Of a stretch of 64,000 nt of DNA, positions 1 to 11,351 are shown one piece after another; position 1 is the stretch's first letter; each line of letters starts with the position of its first letter. The notes under the pieces were generated by a model that saw only the letters and a program-made list of their open reading frames with translations, had not been told where the DNA came from and did not search any database. The DNA is from Larix kaempferi (taxonomy: Eukaryota; Streptophyta; Pinopsida; Pinales; Pinaceae), in the NCBI GenBank assembly GCA_027924585.1, contig BSBM01000809.1, positions 5,985,001-6,049,000 on the forward strand, written 5' to 3'. The position numbers and the translations under genes were made by a program.

Positions 1-712
1 ATTTATGAAATTGCACACACTTGTCGAGCTCTGTGTGCAGACTCTAACTATATATTTTTTGAATAGATCTGTTGTTGTTTTCTATTTTTAATTCATTTTT
101 AATTGCACTCATTTCCAATTTGTAAAAAACATAGTTTGTTTATTTGGCCTATAACTTTTGATTGGCTTACATATTTCGAAAAAGGAAAAGAACCCGCACA
201 AGAGTACAACAATACCTACAAGCTAAGAAAAAGGGTTGATTGATTATGTTCAGACCATGATATGGTGGACCAACACTCGACCATGTCGTCTTGAGGCTTC
301 ACTGACTTTTGTAATTAAAAAAAAAAATTAACTTTTAAAATTTTGGAAAAATAGCCTTGCACAAGTTTTGTCTATTGTCTACGCCTCTACATATTTTTTC
401 CTCATAAATTGACAATTTACATTACAGACTGGTGGACCAACAAAAACATGTGCATTATGTTTTAGAGAAAAATATAACATACCAATCTTAAAATAATGAC
501 TTTTTGGGGTGGTTATACCACTTTTCCATAAATAAAATTTATATATTCTGGTTCAGGTGATCCGTGTTTCTATGTTTCATCTTTTTATGCCTAATTTGAA
601 AAAAAATTGTAGGTACCTCTAATAATTCATTTTAATGATAATATTTCTATTTTTCCAGCATGTCATTGCAACTAACGTGTCATAATTGGGTATCTTACCT
701 TGCACATGCCCA
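1..712. repeat. Diverged copy of a ~0.8-kb dispersed repeat
   Basis: This stretch resembles 10552-11351. Shared landmarks in the same order are a 'ggaaaaatag' block, 'cttgcac' words, a 'tttatatattc' block, 'tttcatcttttt', and the ending 'cttgcacatgccc' (about 700-712 here, 11340-11351 there). The left end is outside the window or lost. Only short minus-strand frames occur and none resembles a protein. It is probably an old copy of the non-coding element described at 10552-11351. Confidence 0.5.
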
Positions 713-1081
713 TATATAAGAATTATGTGATAAAGGAGGGAGAATGCATCAGCTACAAATTCTAATCTAACCTCCAAAACATTTAGAAGATCATCATTCT
801 GCACACCAACAGACCCATGTGAAAGAGAGGATTCAGAAACTCTTCAGATTCTAGAGCATAAAATGGATTATCTTTCTCAGAATTTAGAATAGAAGACTTA
901 TGGGAGAAAAAGAGAGAGATATGGAAGTCTTCATCTTCAACAACTGTATGTATTGAAGAAATTTCTGCCATTTTATCTTTAGTACCTGTCGAAACAAACT
1001 CTCTCAAATATTATACTGGAAGACTAATTTAATCAAGAGCTCCCAAGATCTGATACCATGTGAGATATGATAGCTCACTAA
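713..1081 (-). pseudogene. Remnant interior of a minus-strand copia-type element
   Basis: Read on the minus strand, this follows the primer site at 1093-1082. A 74-codon frame (1007-783) begins about 75 nt after the primer site, with an acidic, Ser/Glu-rich start and an internal Met in 'MAEISS'. Its position fits the beginning of a gag gene, but no gag domain or zinc knuckle is visible. The interior ends where the repeat at 1-712 begins, so most of the element is missing. The gag reading is inference from position only. Confidence 0.3.
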
Positions 1082-1093
1082 GCTTTGATACCA
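1047..1093 (-). other. Primer binding site for initiator tRNA-Met, duplicated
   Basis: On the minus strand, TGGTATCAAAGC (1093-1082) directly follows the LTR end TCTCACA. It is one base from the TGGTATCAGAGC sequence used by many plant copia elements. A second copy of the LTR end plus primer site, CTCACATGGTATCAGATC, lies at 1064-1047. The junction has therefore been duplicated locally. Confidence 0.6.
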
Positions 1094-1815
1094 TGTGAGA
1101 ATTCTAAATAGGCTCAATACCATGAAATAATTGAAATATCCAAGGATCGTGAAGCAAAGAAGTCATCATAAGAATTTATTCAAAGATATGCAAGAATAAG
1201 AAGAAATGTTGAAATAGAAACATAAGAGAGAGAACTCAATTGATGGAAATATCATCTCTATATTATTCAAAAATATGAATACAAATATAATACATCCCAT
1301 GAGAGAAAATATAATTCCTTAAAGGCAAGTTGTAAAGCACAAAAAATGAAGGCTTACTAAAAGCTAAAAAAACCGCTAGGTGTTAAAATCACTTTCCAAA
1401 TCAGTCTAAATGCTTATGAATTAGATATATATGGTATGGAAGCTAATGTGTGATGAAAATGGAATGTGATGATAGATTCTGGAGAGATTAAATTGGTGGA
1501 GGTTGAATTGGCCAATTAGAGACAGTTTTTGAGTCAAACTAGCTTTACCTTATCGACTAGAAAGCATAAAAATAATGATAAAGTTGTCTAAAGAGGGAAG
1601 GTGCCTTTTTAATCCAGGAATAGAATAAAATTAGACAGAACCAGGAAATATCTTATCCATAATCTATCCAAATTCATCCTAGTGACTTAGGATAGCATAT
1701 GGAGGCATAAAAAACAAAAACTAGACAAACTACATAGTCAACACCTAGGAAAATTAACCTAGATGACTATTAAAATATATTCTATGTATGGAATGGGTTT
1801 TTAAATGTTCCAACA
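1094..1815 (-). repeat. Copia-type LTR (5' LTR, minus orientation)
   Basis: On the minus strand the segment starts TGTTGGAACATT (1815 leftward) and ends AATTCTCACA (1094), giving TG...CA ends and a length of 722 bp, normal for plant copia LTRs. A tRNA-Met primer site follows immediately. No second LTR is present, so this is one end of a broken element. No gene lies within it. Family assignment rests on ends and primer site; no pol sequence is left to confirm it. Confidence 0.65.
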
Positions 1816-3235
1816 TTAAAATCCCAAAGGATGAACGAGGTGATATGAGAAATGTGTAAGTAAGGATGTCCAAAAAAGTTCACATGGATATGGTTAAGGA
1901 AATGGACATAATTGCATAGAAGGAGAAGCCATGTCAATAAAATGCTTAAAATATATCAAATCATTGATTTTTATGATTATGTTATACATCTCATTAATTA
2001 ATTCAACATTAAAAATTAATTTTCAATTGTTTTGTTGTAGAAAAGAAAACTAAATGGAACCCAACCAGCACACAAGACAAGACACCAAGGATAAAAGGGG
2101 TTGATAGCAAAGTTTCTGAGCATTTGTGATTTCCTTATAAGAAAATAAGATTTTGTAGTGGTTGTGGTTTGTATATTTAATTTTTTTTATCACTGGGATT
2201 CCTTGGATGTCTTGAAACAAGTGTTAACATGCAAAGATAAGCCATCGGAAGAATTGATTTACATTGGGTTAAGCAAGGGTTGTGAGTATACGCTGGTGTA
2301 TCAAAAATTAATTGTGGATTTTGTAAGTATCTATGTTGTTTTACTTCTCTCATTTTATAATTAATAAAACAACAAAAATCATTTATATTAAATATATGAT
2401 TTGTGACGGGGCATAAAACTTGCATCCAACAAAGTATGAAGTGGAGCCAACAAAAGACTTGTTGATAGATGGAATGAGATTTGTTTATGAAAGAATGTGC
2501 ATCATTCATGAATCAATTATTTATATGGTACGCCACTTTTCAATTTACATTCATGTATACTATCTATTTTTTTCATTATTCCTGACAATGTAGATACACC
2601 CAATACACTTTATTTATGCTTGCAAATGGAACCTGAAAAAGAGGAAAACAATCAAGCCAATCAACAAAACAATTGGACAAATAACCCAATTGGTGCAAGT
2701 GGATTGAGCACCGATAACAGTTCCACTGAAGAATGATGATTCATATTTAATTTTGTTTTTAATGCAAGTTGTTGTAGCTTGTTCTATATTTTGAAATAAT
2801 TTTCTATGAAAATCAGATATTTTGTATAATAATGTGTTGGACATAGTCTGTGAATTGAAAAATAATGAGTTACCAATAAGCATAACAATAATTGCATGCT
2901 TGTTGTCATTTTGTATATTGTTGCCGTATTTTGTATTACAAGGACACTCTTGTTGATATATAATAAAATAAACATGTTTATTTTATTTCATTCTTCAATG
3001 TTATTACCAAATGTTACATCTGAAATGGTACATTGGTAATTAAATGTAGGGATGATTAAATATTACAATAGATGCTTGCATCTATGATATAAGAAATTAA
3101 TCCAAACAAATGCAATAATTAAAATTGAAATGGATAGTACTATAAACAAATCTTTCAATTTCAATCAATAATAAAATTAAAAAAATAAGAATATAATATA
3201 TATATTTGACTGAAATGTCAGTAGCCATTGTTCAA
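1816..3235. other. No recognisable gene; AT-rich sequence
   Basis: Only short frames occur (for example 2177-2509 minus, 2614-2883 minus), with no recognisable domain and with the composition expected of random AT-rich DNA. No terminal repeats or target duplications could be defined. Confidence 0.6.
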
Positions 3236-3895
3236 AGAATCATATGCGGTGCTTTTAATAATATATGGAGCAACGATATGCCTATACAAACATTATGCAT
3301 TGGTGTGTATACAAAAAATAAGAATCGGTGCGTTTATGTAAATGATAGGCTCGTCACTCCAATGTAAATCAAACACACCGTCAAATTTTAAAAATAAGAA
3401 TTTGCACGCACCATATGGATTGGCCAATGTGTTTGCTTCTCTGTATCGCACTTGTGCATGTCAATGGATTATACGCACCGAGAACGATCAAAGATTATAC
3501 ACACAGGGTTTTTTGGGTTTAAGTGTGGCTGTGCCTTTACGGGTGTTAAAATGCACTAGGTCATTTTGATAGTTTGTAAGCACTGGGGCATTTGACGATG
3601 AAATGCACTGGTGCACTATGACAAATGGACAACATCGATAATGTTTAAAAATATTAAAAAATGTATAGTATGTATGATGCAAAATATCTCATCAATGCGT
3701 TTATGTTGTAAATAAGCACCGATGCATATAATCTATACACAAGCACCAGTGCGGCATTGAAGTTTGGTTCTTTCAGGTACTTGTTTTATTTAAGTGCACT
3801 GGTGCAGATCTTTTAATTGTACAACATGAGTGCATGTTATTATGACACGCACCGGTGAACATAATTTCAACTAAGCACACTGATAAAAAAAAATC
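3236..3895. repeat. Cluster of degenerate GCAC-YGGTGC palindromes
   Basis: The motif TGCACYGGTGCA or its halves recurs about fifteen times in 650 bp. Good examples are ATGCACTGGTGCAC near 3602, AAGCACCGATGCAT near 3714, AAGCACCAGTGC near 3741, AGTGCACTGGTGCA near 3794 and CGCACCGGTGA near 3846. Spacing is irregular (20-90 bp) and the sequence between motifs is not repeated, so this is not a simple tandem array. It resembles subterminal or LTR motif clusters in which the palindrome itself is maintained. Confidence 0.6.
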
Positions 3896-4488
3896 CGTTA
3901 AAACCTCCTCTCGCCGATTTTTTTTAAGTTATTAATTATATGTGTAATAACCTTCATACAACATAGATTTTTTTTCCAATATTGTAACACTAAAAACTTC
4001 CACTACATGGTCTTTTCATTCTACTTAATTTAGATAAACTTTCAAATTTTTACAATAATCAAACTTTCAAAAATTCATACTTTGTTCATAATTTTGTATT
4101 TTTGGCAAACTATAATAAATTGATTCAATTTTGTATTTCTGGCAAACTATAATAAATTGATTCAAGCTTATCGTTATGATTCCTGGTCTACATCTTAAAA
4201 GTACATACTTTAGAGATAGACAAATCAATTGTTTTTATTTTGAGCCAACTATTAAAATTTATGACAATCAAAATTATTATTAAAATAATTACGCCGTAGT
4301 TACACGGATAGGCATTAATATCTTAGATTTTGTGGGGAAATGGACTAAAATCTATGGATTCCCTAGATTCAAGGTAACACAGGACAAGTGTGCGATCGAG
4401 ATGGCTTCAATGGTCGTCTTTTTAAGTTAAAGATAACAATTCTTTAAGGGTTAAGGTTAGCTAATTGTTTAATCGCTTGCTTGACTCG
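3896..4488. other. AT-rich spacer with a 37-bp tandem duplication
   Basis: No gene is visible. A 37-bp unit at 4092-4128 is repeated with one change at 4129-4165 (contains 'ggcaaactataataaattg'). Confidence 0.6.
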
Positions 4489-4642
4489 GTGGGAAGCCTC
4501 CACGCACTGGTAATGTATGCCATGTGGTGTTCAAGTGGTTTAACCAGGCGAGTGGATGGTTGGCGGTGGGCAGCCTCCACGCACTGGTAATGTATGCCGC
4601 GTGGTGTTCAAGCGGTTTAACCAGGCGAGCGGTTGAGCGCCC
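4489..4642. repeat. Two-copy 77-bp tandem repeat
   Basis: A unit beginning 'gtgggaagcctccacgcac' at 4489 is repeated from 4566 with few changes (maag/mcag, atgtgg/gcgtgg, aagtgg/aagcgg). The short overlapping frames here come from the repeat and are not credible genes. Confidence 0.75.
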
Positions 4643-5096
4643 CAAGCCGATGGTGAACGCGCCGAGTGGATGGTTGGTGCTCAGATCAAGATTATATGTA
4701 GCACATTCATAACCCGCAATACTGGTTTTTTGAAGCCTTGACTGCATGCGATTGAAGCCCGACTGCGTCCGACTGCCTGCGACTGCGACTGTCTGCAAGG
4801 TGTGAAGGTATGTGATATTAAAAACGGATACGCATCTTTTGACAGAACCTCTGTTGAGTTTCCATATGTTGTTTGCTGTATCGGTTATATTACTGTTTAT
4901 AATCTCTGCTTCTTCTCTGTTTCCTGGTATATTGCTGCGTTGGGTGTAAGCGCATAGCATGTTATTTTAGTTCCGGTTGCTATTATCGGTAAGTACTGTG
5001 GTAACATTTATGTTAAAAGTGCCGAAGCATGTTCTTTTAGATCCAGTTGCTATTAACGGTAAGTACTGTGGTAACATTTATGTTAAAAGTGCAGAA
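4643..5096. repeat. GACTGC-rich tract and 70-bp tandem duplication with splice-donor-like sequence
   Basis: At 4738-4800 the word GACTGC (or CGACTG) recurs about six times. Further on, a 70-bp unit is duplicated: 'ggtaagtactgtggtaac' occurs ending in register at 4988 and again at 5058. Each copy is preceded by 'gttgctatta', and 'gcatgtt-ttttag' stands before it. GGTAAGT matches a plant 5' splice donor, so this could be leader/intron sequence of an old transcription unit. No coding exon can be assigned. Confidence 0.5.
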
Positions 5097-6426
5097 GCTC
5101 GGTTGGTCAGGAACGAGAGCCCAAACCCTATGGGTGTTTTAAGGTACTTTGATATGAATTTATATTGTGGTAAAAATTTAGTAAAGGCGCAGAAGCTGGG
5201 TGCGGCAGCCAGTAGAAAACCCAAATCCCTATCAGGAATTTTTTATATAGTAAACAATATTTATATATAGATGCTATAGCGAACGTTACTTTGGATATCG
5301 ACAGCGAAGTCGCCTCTGTAGTTATACGCCCTCATTTTTAATGTTATTTATAATGTAGAGCAAATTCTGTAATGTGTGATCCAGCTGGTTCATCGTTGAC
5401 ATCAAAAACCCGGCTCGGCGAGCTTTCCTTGGTTCCGGAGCAGGTAGCGGTCTTCTGCAAATTGCAATATCTAACCATCTTTTTTTGCAAATCTCTCATG
5501 GATATTGACCACTTCGTTTCAAGTGTCCGGAGAGAATTATTATGTATTGGTGCAATGTATTATTATGTGCGGGATACGAAATAAAATGGACAACCGGTGC
5601 TTGTTCTTTGTTTCCTGGTATATATTGCTGTGTTTGTATATAATGCTTCTTCTCTGTTATCTTCTGTTTTTTTCTGCTACTGGAAGTATCGGTTTCACCG
5701 GGGGATTGGTATATCCCATCCTTTTTTTCTGCTACTGGAAGTATCGGTTTCACCGAGGGATTGGGTCTCGGCTGTTATACTTCTCCTGTCTCTGCGTTGG
5801 CTGTAGCAGCCGGTTATGTAATATCTGGTTTGTAAACGTTCATACTTCTAATACAAGTGTGGTTCTTTTTTTATTAAAAAAAATGTAACGGTCTTCTGCA
5901 AATTGCAATATTAATAGCATTCTTTTTTATATAAATAATTTATAATTTTACATTGAAAAAAATCATTCTATTAATAATTTATATCTAACCATCTTTCTTT
6001 TCAAACCTCTCATGGATATTGACCATGGTTTTTGCTATTGAGTTGCATGGGTGTCTCATTCTCACGCCCTAAGCGGTCAAATTCCGCAATATGGCATTGT
6101 TGCTCTCGATTGTTGTGTTGCGTAGGAGTTTCAGAGACTCGAACCCTGGCTGTTGTTTCCATAGGTGCCACAGAACTATGCAGATTTATTTCTAACCGTG
6201 ATGCATGCTGGTAGGCCTCCAAAGCATCCTCAACGAACATTTTAGAGAACATGAATAAATAACTCAAGTTTATCTCCTCAAGAGAACTTGTATTCAGTGG
6301 GCTTGGTGTTACATAAACATTTAAACAAAAAATGTACTTGCGAAATTTTGTCATGCCGTCTATCTGTATGTCGGAAGACAGCGGCAGGTTAATGGTCTTT
6401 CAACATATTATCTATGCAATTGTACT
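5097..6426. repeat. Large direct duplication, copy 1, first block
   Basis: This is collinear with 15746-17061 with several percent divergence. Landmarks in both are 'ggcgcagaagctgggtgcgg', 'gcgaacgtta', 'tggttccggagcaggtagcgg' and the minus-strand frame at 6354-6010. Copy 1 has a local duplication (contains 'ctgctactggaagtatcgg', near 5675 and 5736) where copy 2 has different sequence. The block continues, after an indel, into 7049-8059 and then 9171 onward. Confidence 0.85.
6010..6354 (-). CDS. Unidentified 114-codon frame conserved in both duplication copies
   Basis: The frame runs from a Met near the right end to a stop at 6010 and has ordinary protein-like composition: acidic, with Gln/Asn/His-rich stretches and motifs such as 'FVEDALEAYQHASRLEIN'. 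The C-terminal 76 residues are preserved at 16874-16644 with only a Glu-to-Lys and a His-to-Asp change. Copy 2 has an extra T near 16875 that removes the N-terminal part. No family is recognised. Alternatives are a captured exon, an old gene fragment or chance. No promoter or splice signal decides among them. Confidence 0.3.
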   Translation of the reverse strand: MTKFRKYIFCLNVYVTPSPLNTSSLEEINLSYLFMFSKMFVEDALEAYQHASRLEINLHSSVAPMETTARVRVSETPTQHNNREQQCHIAEFDRLGRENETPMQLNSKNHGQYP

Positions 6427-7048
6427 TAGAGTTTTAAGTATAAAAAAGTTGCACGGTTCCAAATAAAGCTGTGTGTAAATTACCAAATGTCAAAGCATAT
6501 CACTTAAGCAAGATTGGTTGGGTTTTGAGCGGGTAAGACTGAGTGCATAAAACTTAATTTTAAAGATTTATTGAGTATAATTTCATCTTATTTTATATAT
6601 AATTCAAACGGATGTATTAAATTTTGTTTATTTAAAAAGTTTAAATAATAATAAAATATATTAAATTGATATATATGGTTTCTTTATTGAATGCTTAGTC
6701 GACTGGAATAATAATGACTAGGTATTTGTTTAAAATATTAATGTTTATTAATATTTATAAAATATTAATGTCCATTAATATTTATATTCTATGTAAAACA
6801 TTTATATTTATTAATTAATTTTTGACTAAATTTGTTTGTGCTATCTTGTTTTGATTAATTAATTAGATTAAGTTGGTCTCATTCATATGATATTATGATG
6901 TATTACATGCATTTTTTCTGTGCCCTAATTCGATTATGATGATATTATGATGTACTATATGAATTTCTTCTGTGCCCTAATTCGATTCTGATGTCCTTCT
7001 CAAAGCATATAATCTGAAGTGGAGGCAGAGCCCAAGTTGGATTGTATT
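6427..7048. mobile_element. 622-bp segment present only in copy 1, flanked by ATTGTACT/ATTGTATT
   Basis: Copy 2 reads straight through this point (17054-17061, ATTGTACT followed by TTGAAATAA). In copy 1 the eight bases ATTGTACT (6419-6426) and ATTGTATT (7041-7048) bracket the extra sequence. That fits an insertion with an 8-bp target duplication, or a deletion in copy 2 between short direct repeats. No terminal inverted repeat or coding capacity is visible, so the type of element is open. Confidence 0.5.
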
Positions 7049-8059
7049 TTGAAATAATTCAAATATCAATATATGCATGGATTCAGTTTTCAAGTTTTAT
7101 ACCTTTATATAACTTTTAGTTATTTCTAAATGTTGTATTGTATTGTCCAAAGTCAACTTGGGTGTGATGTTACTAAATTGACTTCAATGTTATTAAAATT
7201 ATAATTATGAATGCGAGAGCGTGGAATCCATAAAAAGGTAACAATGTCGATCTCAATATGCATGATTGGTTCATTCTTCTCTTCGATGATATATAGATAT
7301 AGCTTTAAGTTTTAAAATTATCTTTTAATATAAATATTTTTTCGTGTACAACTAAAATTATCTTTTAATATAAATATTTTTTCGTGTACAAATAAAATAT
7401 ACATTAAAATGTTGGACTAATTTTTGTTTATGTTGAATATTTTTAATAATAGTTTTATTTTCATGACATAACTATGGAGAGGATTCTCATTAAAAGTGCA
7501 TCTTCTCACCCAACTTAACACCTATCAATCTAATTTCAATTTCAATGGAATCAATTTCAATAAAATATAGGATAGTAGCCAAGTACAATAATAATACCCA
7601 TATTATAGATAACAATAATAAAGTGAATAACAATAGCTATGTGAATGAATATATAGATGTAATATAACAATACAATTGTGAGAGTTATGTTTGATTAAGA
7701 CCTTCATTAAGGCTTGTGTTAGATTGTGATATTCCTCCATGGTCATGTTGCATTATGGTTATGTTTCTTAATATCACATTGCGATGCGCATCAAAGAGTA
7801 TGTCACATTTTGGCATATTGTGGTTTTGTCGCATTGTGGCATTCATCAATGCTTATGTTGGATTGTGACATTCCTCCATGGTACATTCCTTAATGGTTTT
7901 TAATAAATAGTATTTAATTACGTTGATATTCGTTTATATCTGACATTTTGAGATGGACTTGGAAGAGCCGATCATCAAGATCGAGTAGAAGGTTACACCT
8001 GTGTGGCTGAGATTACTTCAATGGCCTTCGTCGTATTTTGTTAGTATTTTTTAAGGGAT
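7049..8059. repeat. Large direct duplication, copy 1, second block
   Basis: This is collinear with 17062-18022. In copy 1 a 41-bp unit containing 'ttcgtgtaca' is duplicated at about 7310-7392. Copy 2 has a single unit, then an (AT)-rich insertion near 17380. From 7690 on, words of the 'cattaaggcttgtgtt' and 'gtcgcattgtggcattc' type begin, which expand into the array at 9171. No coding sequence is evident. Confidence 0.8.
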
Positions 8060-9165
8060 GGGTGAAAACATGAAATTGGGAAACAATTTTGGCTTGTTTT
8101 GGACAAAAAGAACTGCTAAATTTTATGTTTTTCAACTTAGACCTCTTCAAACCCATATCCCTCTTAGGAATCTCAACTTGAGGTAAACACAAAGGTTTTA
8201 AAGAATTGAATTAGCTTTCTACTTGTATTTTTTTAAAAAAAAATTTCTGGACATATCGTGGGACAAATTTGTTGTCAACATACGGCATATACTTGAAAAT
8301 TTTAGGTATGGATAATGAGTGACCTGTGTTGACGACAGTTTTTTGATAGATGGTTATTCATTTTAGGGAAAACAATTGTAGGGTCATAATCTACACACAC
8401 TACACTGGATCCTGGACTATATTTTGATTTTTTTAAGACTTGGGAACTATTTTTTATTATTTATTGAAACAATGTATGTTCAGAAAATGGTGCATTATCG
8501 ACACATGTTTTTGTCTTCACATTTTATTTCAATTGTGACTCTTATCAAACAAACTAAACCAACCCATTGAAGAGGACACTTCAACGAATATCCTTGTATT
8601 TTTTTAATTTTTTTTGGCTTCGTCATTGTGATGCTATTGAATTTTCATTGTGACTGATTTTTTCAGTCACTAAATTTTTTAATGATAAAATTTAGTTAAA
8701 AAATAGTAATCCTAAATGAAATTAAAAAAAAATTATATTATGAGAAAGTAGATTGAATGATGAATCTACTAGTATAAACTCCGACATGTAATTCTCATGT
8801 TTTGCAGTGGTCCGACCTTGTTAAAGTGACACATTTCTGAATTTTGCAGAAATGGTGCTGGAATTGTTGACCAGAAACTCTCGAGCGAGAAAATGTCTTC
8901 CTAACTCTCAGCCGAGAGTTTAGTTCAAACTCTCATCCGAGAGGTTTTTTAAAAATACAGAGCGTGAATTGGTTCAAACTCTCGGCCTAGAGTTTTTTTA
9001 AACTCTCCACCGAGAGTTTGAACTCTCAAAAATTTTGGCCTAGAGTTTAAAAAACTCTAGGCCGAGAGTTTCAGGTTGACTTTTTTTCCCCTGTTTATCC
9101 GCACGCCCTCTTTCCCCGTTTCACGTTTTTGTCACAGAATTGTTTCCCGGCTTCGCGTTTTCACC
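8060..9165. mobile_element. 1.1-kb DNA-transposon-like element with 31-bp terminal inverted repeats
   Basis: The left end (8061-8091, starting GGTGAAAACATGAAATTGGG) and the reverse complement of the right end (9135-9165, starting GGTGAAAACGCGAAGCCGGG) match at 25 of 31 positions. All six differences are transitions. Flanks are GGGAT at 8055-8059 and TGGAT at 9166-9170. The paralogous near-empty site in copy 2 reads GGGATT at 18018-18023. There is no transposase frame, so it is non-autonomous. The superfamily is undecided: the termini are not an obvious CACTA, hAT or Mutator end. The right subterminal part carries a palindrome array (8875-9072). Confidence 0.75.
8875..9072. repeat. Subterminal array of AACTCTC-GGCC-GAGAGTT palindromes
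   Basis: About seven versions of the same palindrome occur in 200 bp: near 8876, 8902 (AACTCTCAGCCGAGAGTT), 8928, 8976, 9000, 9020 and 9053 (AAACTCTAGGCCGAGAGTTT). They lie only on the right side of the inverted-repeat element. In En/Spm and Ac, subterminal repeats are transposase binding sites; an equivalent role here is inference. Confidence 0.75.
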
Positions 9166-9170
9166 TGGAT

Positions 9171-10551
9171 TGCGTGGGGTTAACAAGCTATGGGATTACA
9201 TGGGGTTAATGAAGGCACCTGGCAATGGTGTGTAGCACCTCAGTAACTATTTCTGCTACGTGGAGGCAGTTTCTGCTGCGTGGAGGTCGTAGTTGTAATG
9301 AATACCGACATAACTAATGCTGCATGGGGTGGAAAGCACGTAACAGTGTGTGGACAACGCATGGGAGCATTTGAGCGACATATTCACAATGTGAAATTTG
9401 ATTTTAGAGTAGTTTTTTAAACCATTTTTCTTTTAAACCATTCATCAAGGATTATTGTCGCATGTAGCATTCATCGAAGTCTATGTCGCATTTATGTCGA
9501 CAATGAATACAACATAAATTAATTAATGTTAAATGTCATCATCCATTAAGGGTTATGTCTCATTGCGATATTTGTCAAGGGTTATATTGGATTGGGACAT
9601 TCCTGCTTAGTACATTCAATAATGGTTTTGTCACATTGCGACATTTGACATTCATGAAGGCTTATGTCGCAATGTGATGTTTATCAATGGTTACGTTGCA
9701 TTATGGCGTTCATCAAGGGTTATGTCACATTGCGACAATGCCCAATATGTGACACATATGCCTACACAACCGAAGATGCGACATATTCACAATGTGAAAT
9801 TTGACGTTCATTAAGGTTTGTGTCGCATTGTGAGGTTTATCACGGCTTATGTTGCATTGTGGCATTCATCAAGGGTTATGTCGCATTGCGACAATGCCCA
9901 AGATGTGAAATTTGACGTTCATCAAGGTTTATGTCGCATTATGATGTTTATCAAGGGTTATGTTGCATGATGGCATTCATCAAGGGTTAGATGCGACATA
10001 TTCACAACGTGAAATTTGCGTTCATCAAGGTTTATGTCGCATTGTGATGTTTATCAAGGAATACATTGCATTGTGGCGTTCATCAAGGGTTATGTCGCAT
10101 TGGGAAAATCCCCAATATGTGACACATATGCTGGCACAACCAAAGATGCGACATATTCACAATGTGAAATTTGACGTTCATTAAGGTTTGTGTCGCATTG
10201 TGATGTTTATCAAGGCTTATGTTGCATTGTGGCGCTCATCAAGGGTTATGTTGCATTGCGACAATGCCCAAGATGTGAAATTTGACGTTCATTAAGGTTT
10301 ATGTTGCACTGTGATGTTTATCAAGGGTTATGTTTCATTATCGCATTCATCAAGGTTTATATGCGACATATTCACAATGTGAAATTTGACGTTCATCAAG
10401 GTTTATGTCGCATTGTGATGTTTATCAAGGGTTACGTTGCATTATGGCGTTCATCAAGGGTTATGTCGCATTACGACAATGACCAATATGTGACACATAT
10501 GCCGACACAACCGAAGATGTGACATATTCACAATGTGAAATTTGACGTTCA
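9171..10551. repeat. Degenerate tandem array around TGTCGCATTGCGACA, copy 1, left part
   Basis: A family of ~30-bp words ('gtcgcattgtgatgtttatc', 'gttgcattgtggcgttcatc', 'acatattcacaatgtgaaat') alternates in longer blocks of roughly 160-360 bp. The 15-bp palindrome TGTCGCATTGCGACA occurs at 9889, with a variant near 9730. The first part (9171-9550) is less repetitive and aligns with 18023-18400. Short open frames such as 9960-10184 and 10301-10522 are translations of the repeat and show no sign of real coding. Confidence 0.8.
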
Positions 10552-11351
10552 GGTTTGTGCACGAAGTTGCGGGACCCTTTAGGTGCAATTCTGCACCTAA
10601 ATATGCATGTTTTTCACCGCTCTCTACAACATGACATACATGACCATTATTGACGAAATGTTAGGCATAGATAGATCTTTTTATGCAGATTCCAAATATG
10701 TAATTTAAAAAAAAAATTATTGATATTTCCTAATTTTCTTGTTTCATCACTCCGTTGGTCAAAACACATACTGTTAGTGTTTATTCGTGACTTTTTCATT
10801 TCACAACCATTTAAAAAAAAAATTATATGCTGCACTACAAGACACCGACCTCTACATGCTATAAAAAATACAAGCCGAAATAACTGCATTAAGACCTTCA
10901 AAGGATGCACCCACATTTGATGTATTGCTCTCGAGGTTTGATCACTTACATAGTTAAAAAAAATTAAAAATTAAACATTTAATTTTGGAAATATAGCGCT
11001 GCACTAGTGCTATGGGTTCTATACATGTCTACCAATTTTTGTATCTCGAAACCGTCATTTAGGCATTGAAAGGCTGCACCCACAAAAACATATACCTTAT
11101 CATTTGCCAAAAAAATAAAAAGTGACTGTTAGAAAACATGAAATTTGACATAGTTATGTAAATTTCCAATACTTAAAACTTATATATTCGGAAACGTGAC
11201 TCAATTTCTTACGTTTCATCTTTTTTACTCGATGCAATATATCTTGTGTAAGAATGTCAAAAAAACCAAGTAAGTTGAGGGATGCCTTATTTTTCATTTT
11301 TTTATTGCATCTAACGTGCCAAAAGTGACCCTCATTAGCTTGCACATGCCC
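10552..11351. mobile_element. 800-bp insertion flanked by GTTCA target duplications
   Basis: The array is interrupted inside its standard word 'gacgttcattaaggtttgtg'. GTTCA stands at 10547-10551 and again at 11352-11356, where the word resumes. The ends GGTTTGTGCACGAAG and (reverse complement) GGGCATGTGCAAGC share GG...TGTGCA, a weak terminal inverted repeat. A perfect hairpin near the left end pairs TTTAGGTGCA (10578-10587) with TGCACCTAAA (10592-10601) around ATTC. There is no coding capacity. A diverged relative lies at 1-712. Confidence 0.65.

Noticed and set aside
5505-5888. Hydrophobic plus-strand frame that could be read as a membrane protein
   Set aside because: Leu/Phe/Tyr/Cys-rich translation of T-rich DNA; the copy at 16148 differs through local duplication and shifts in frame.
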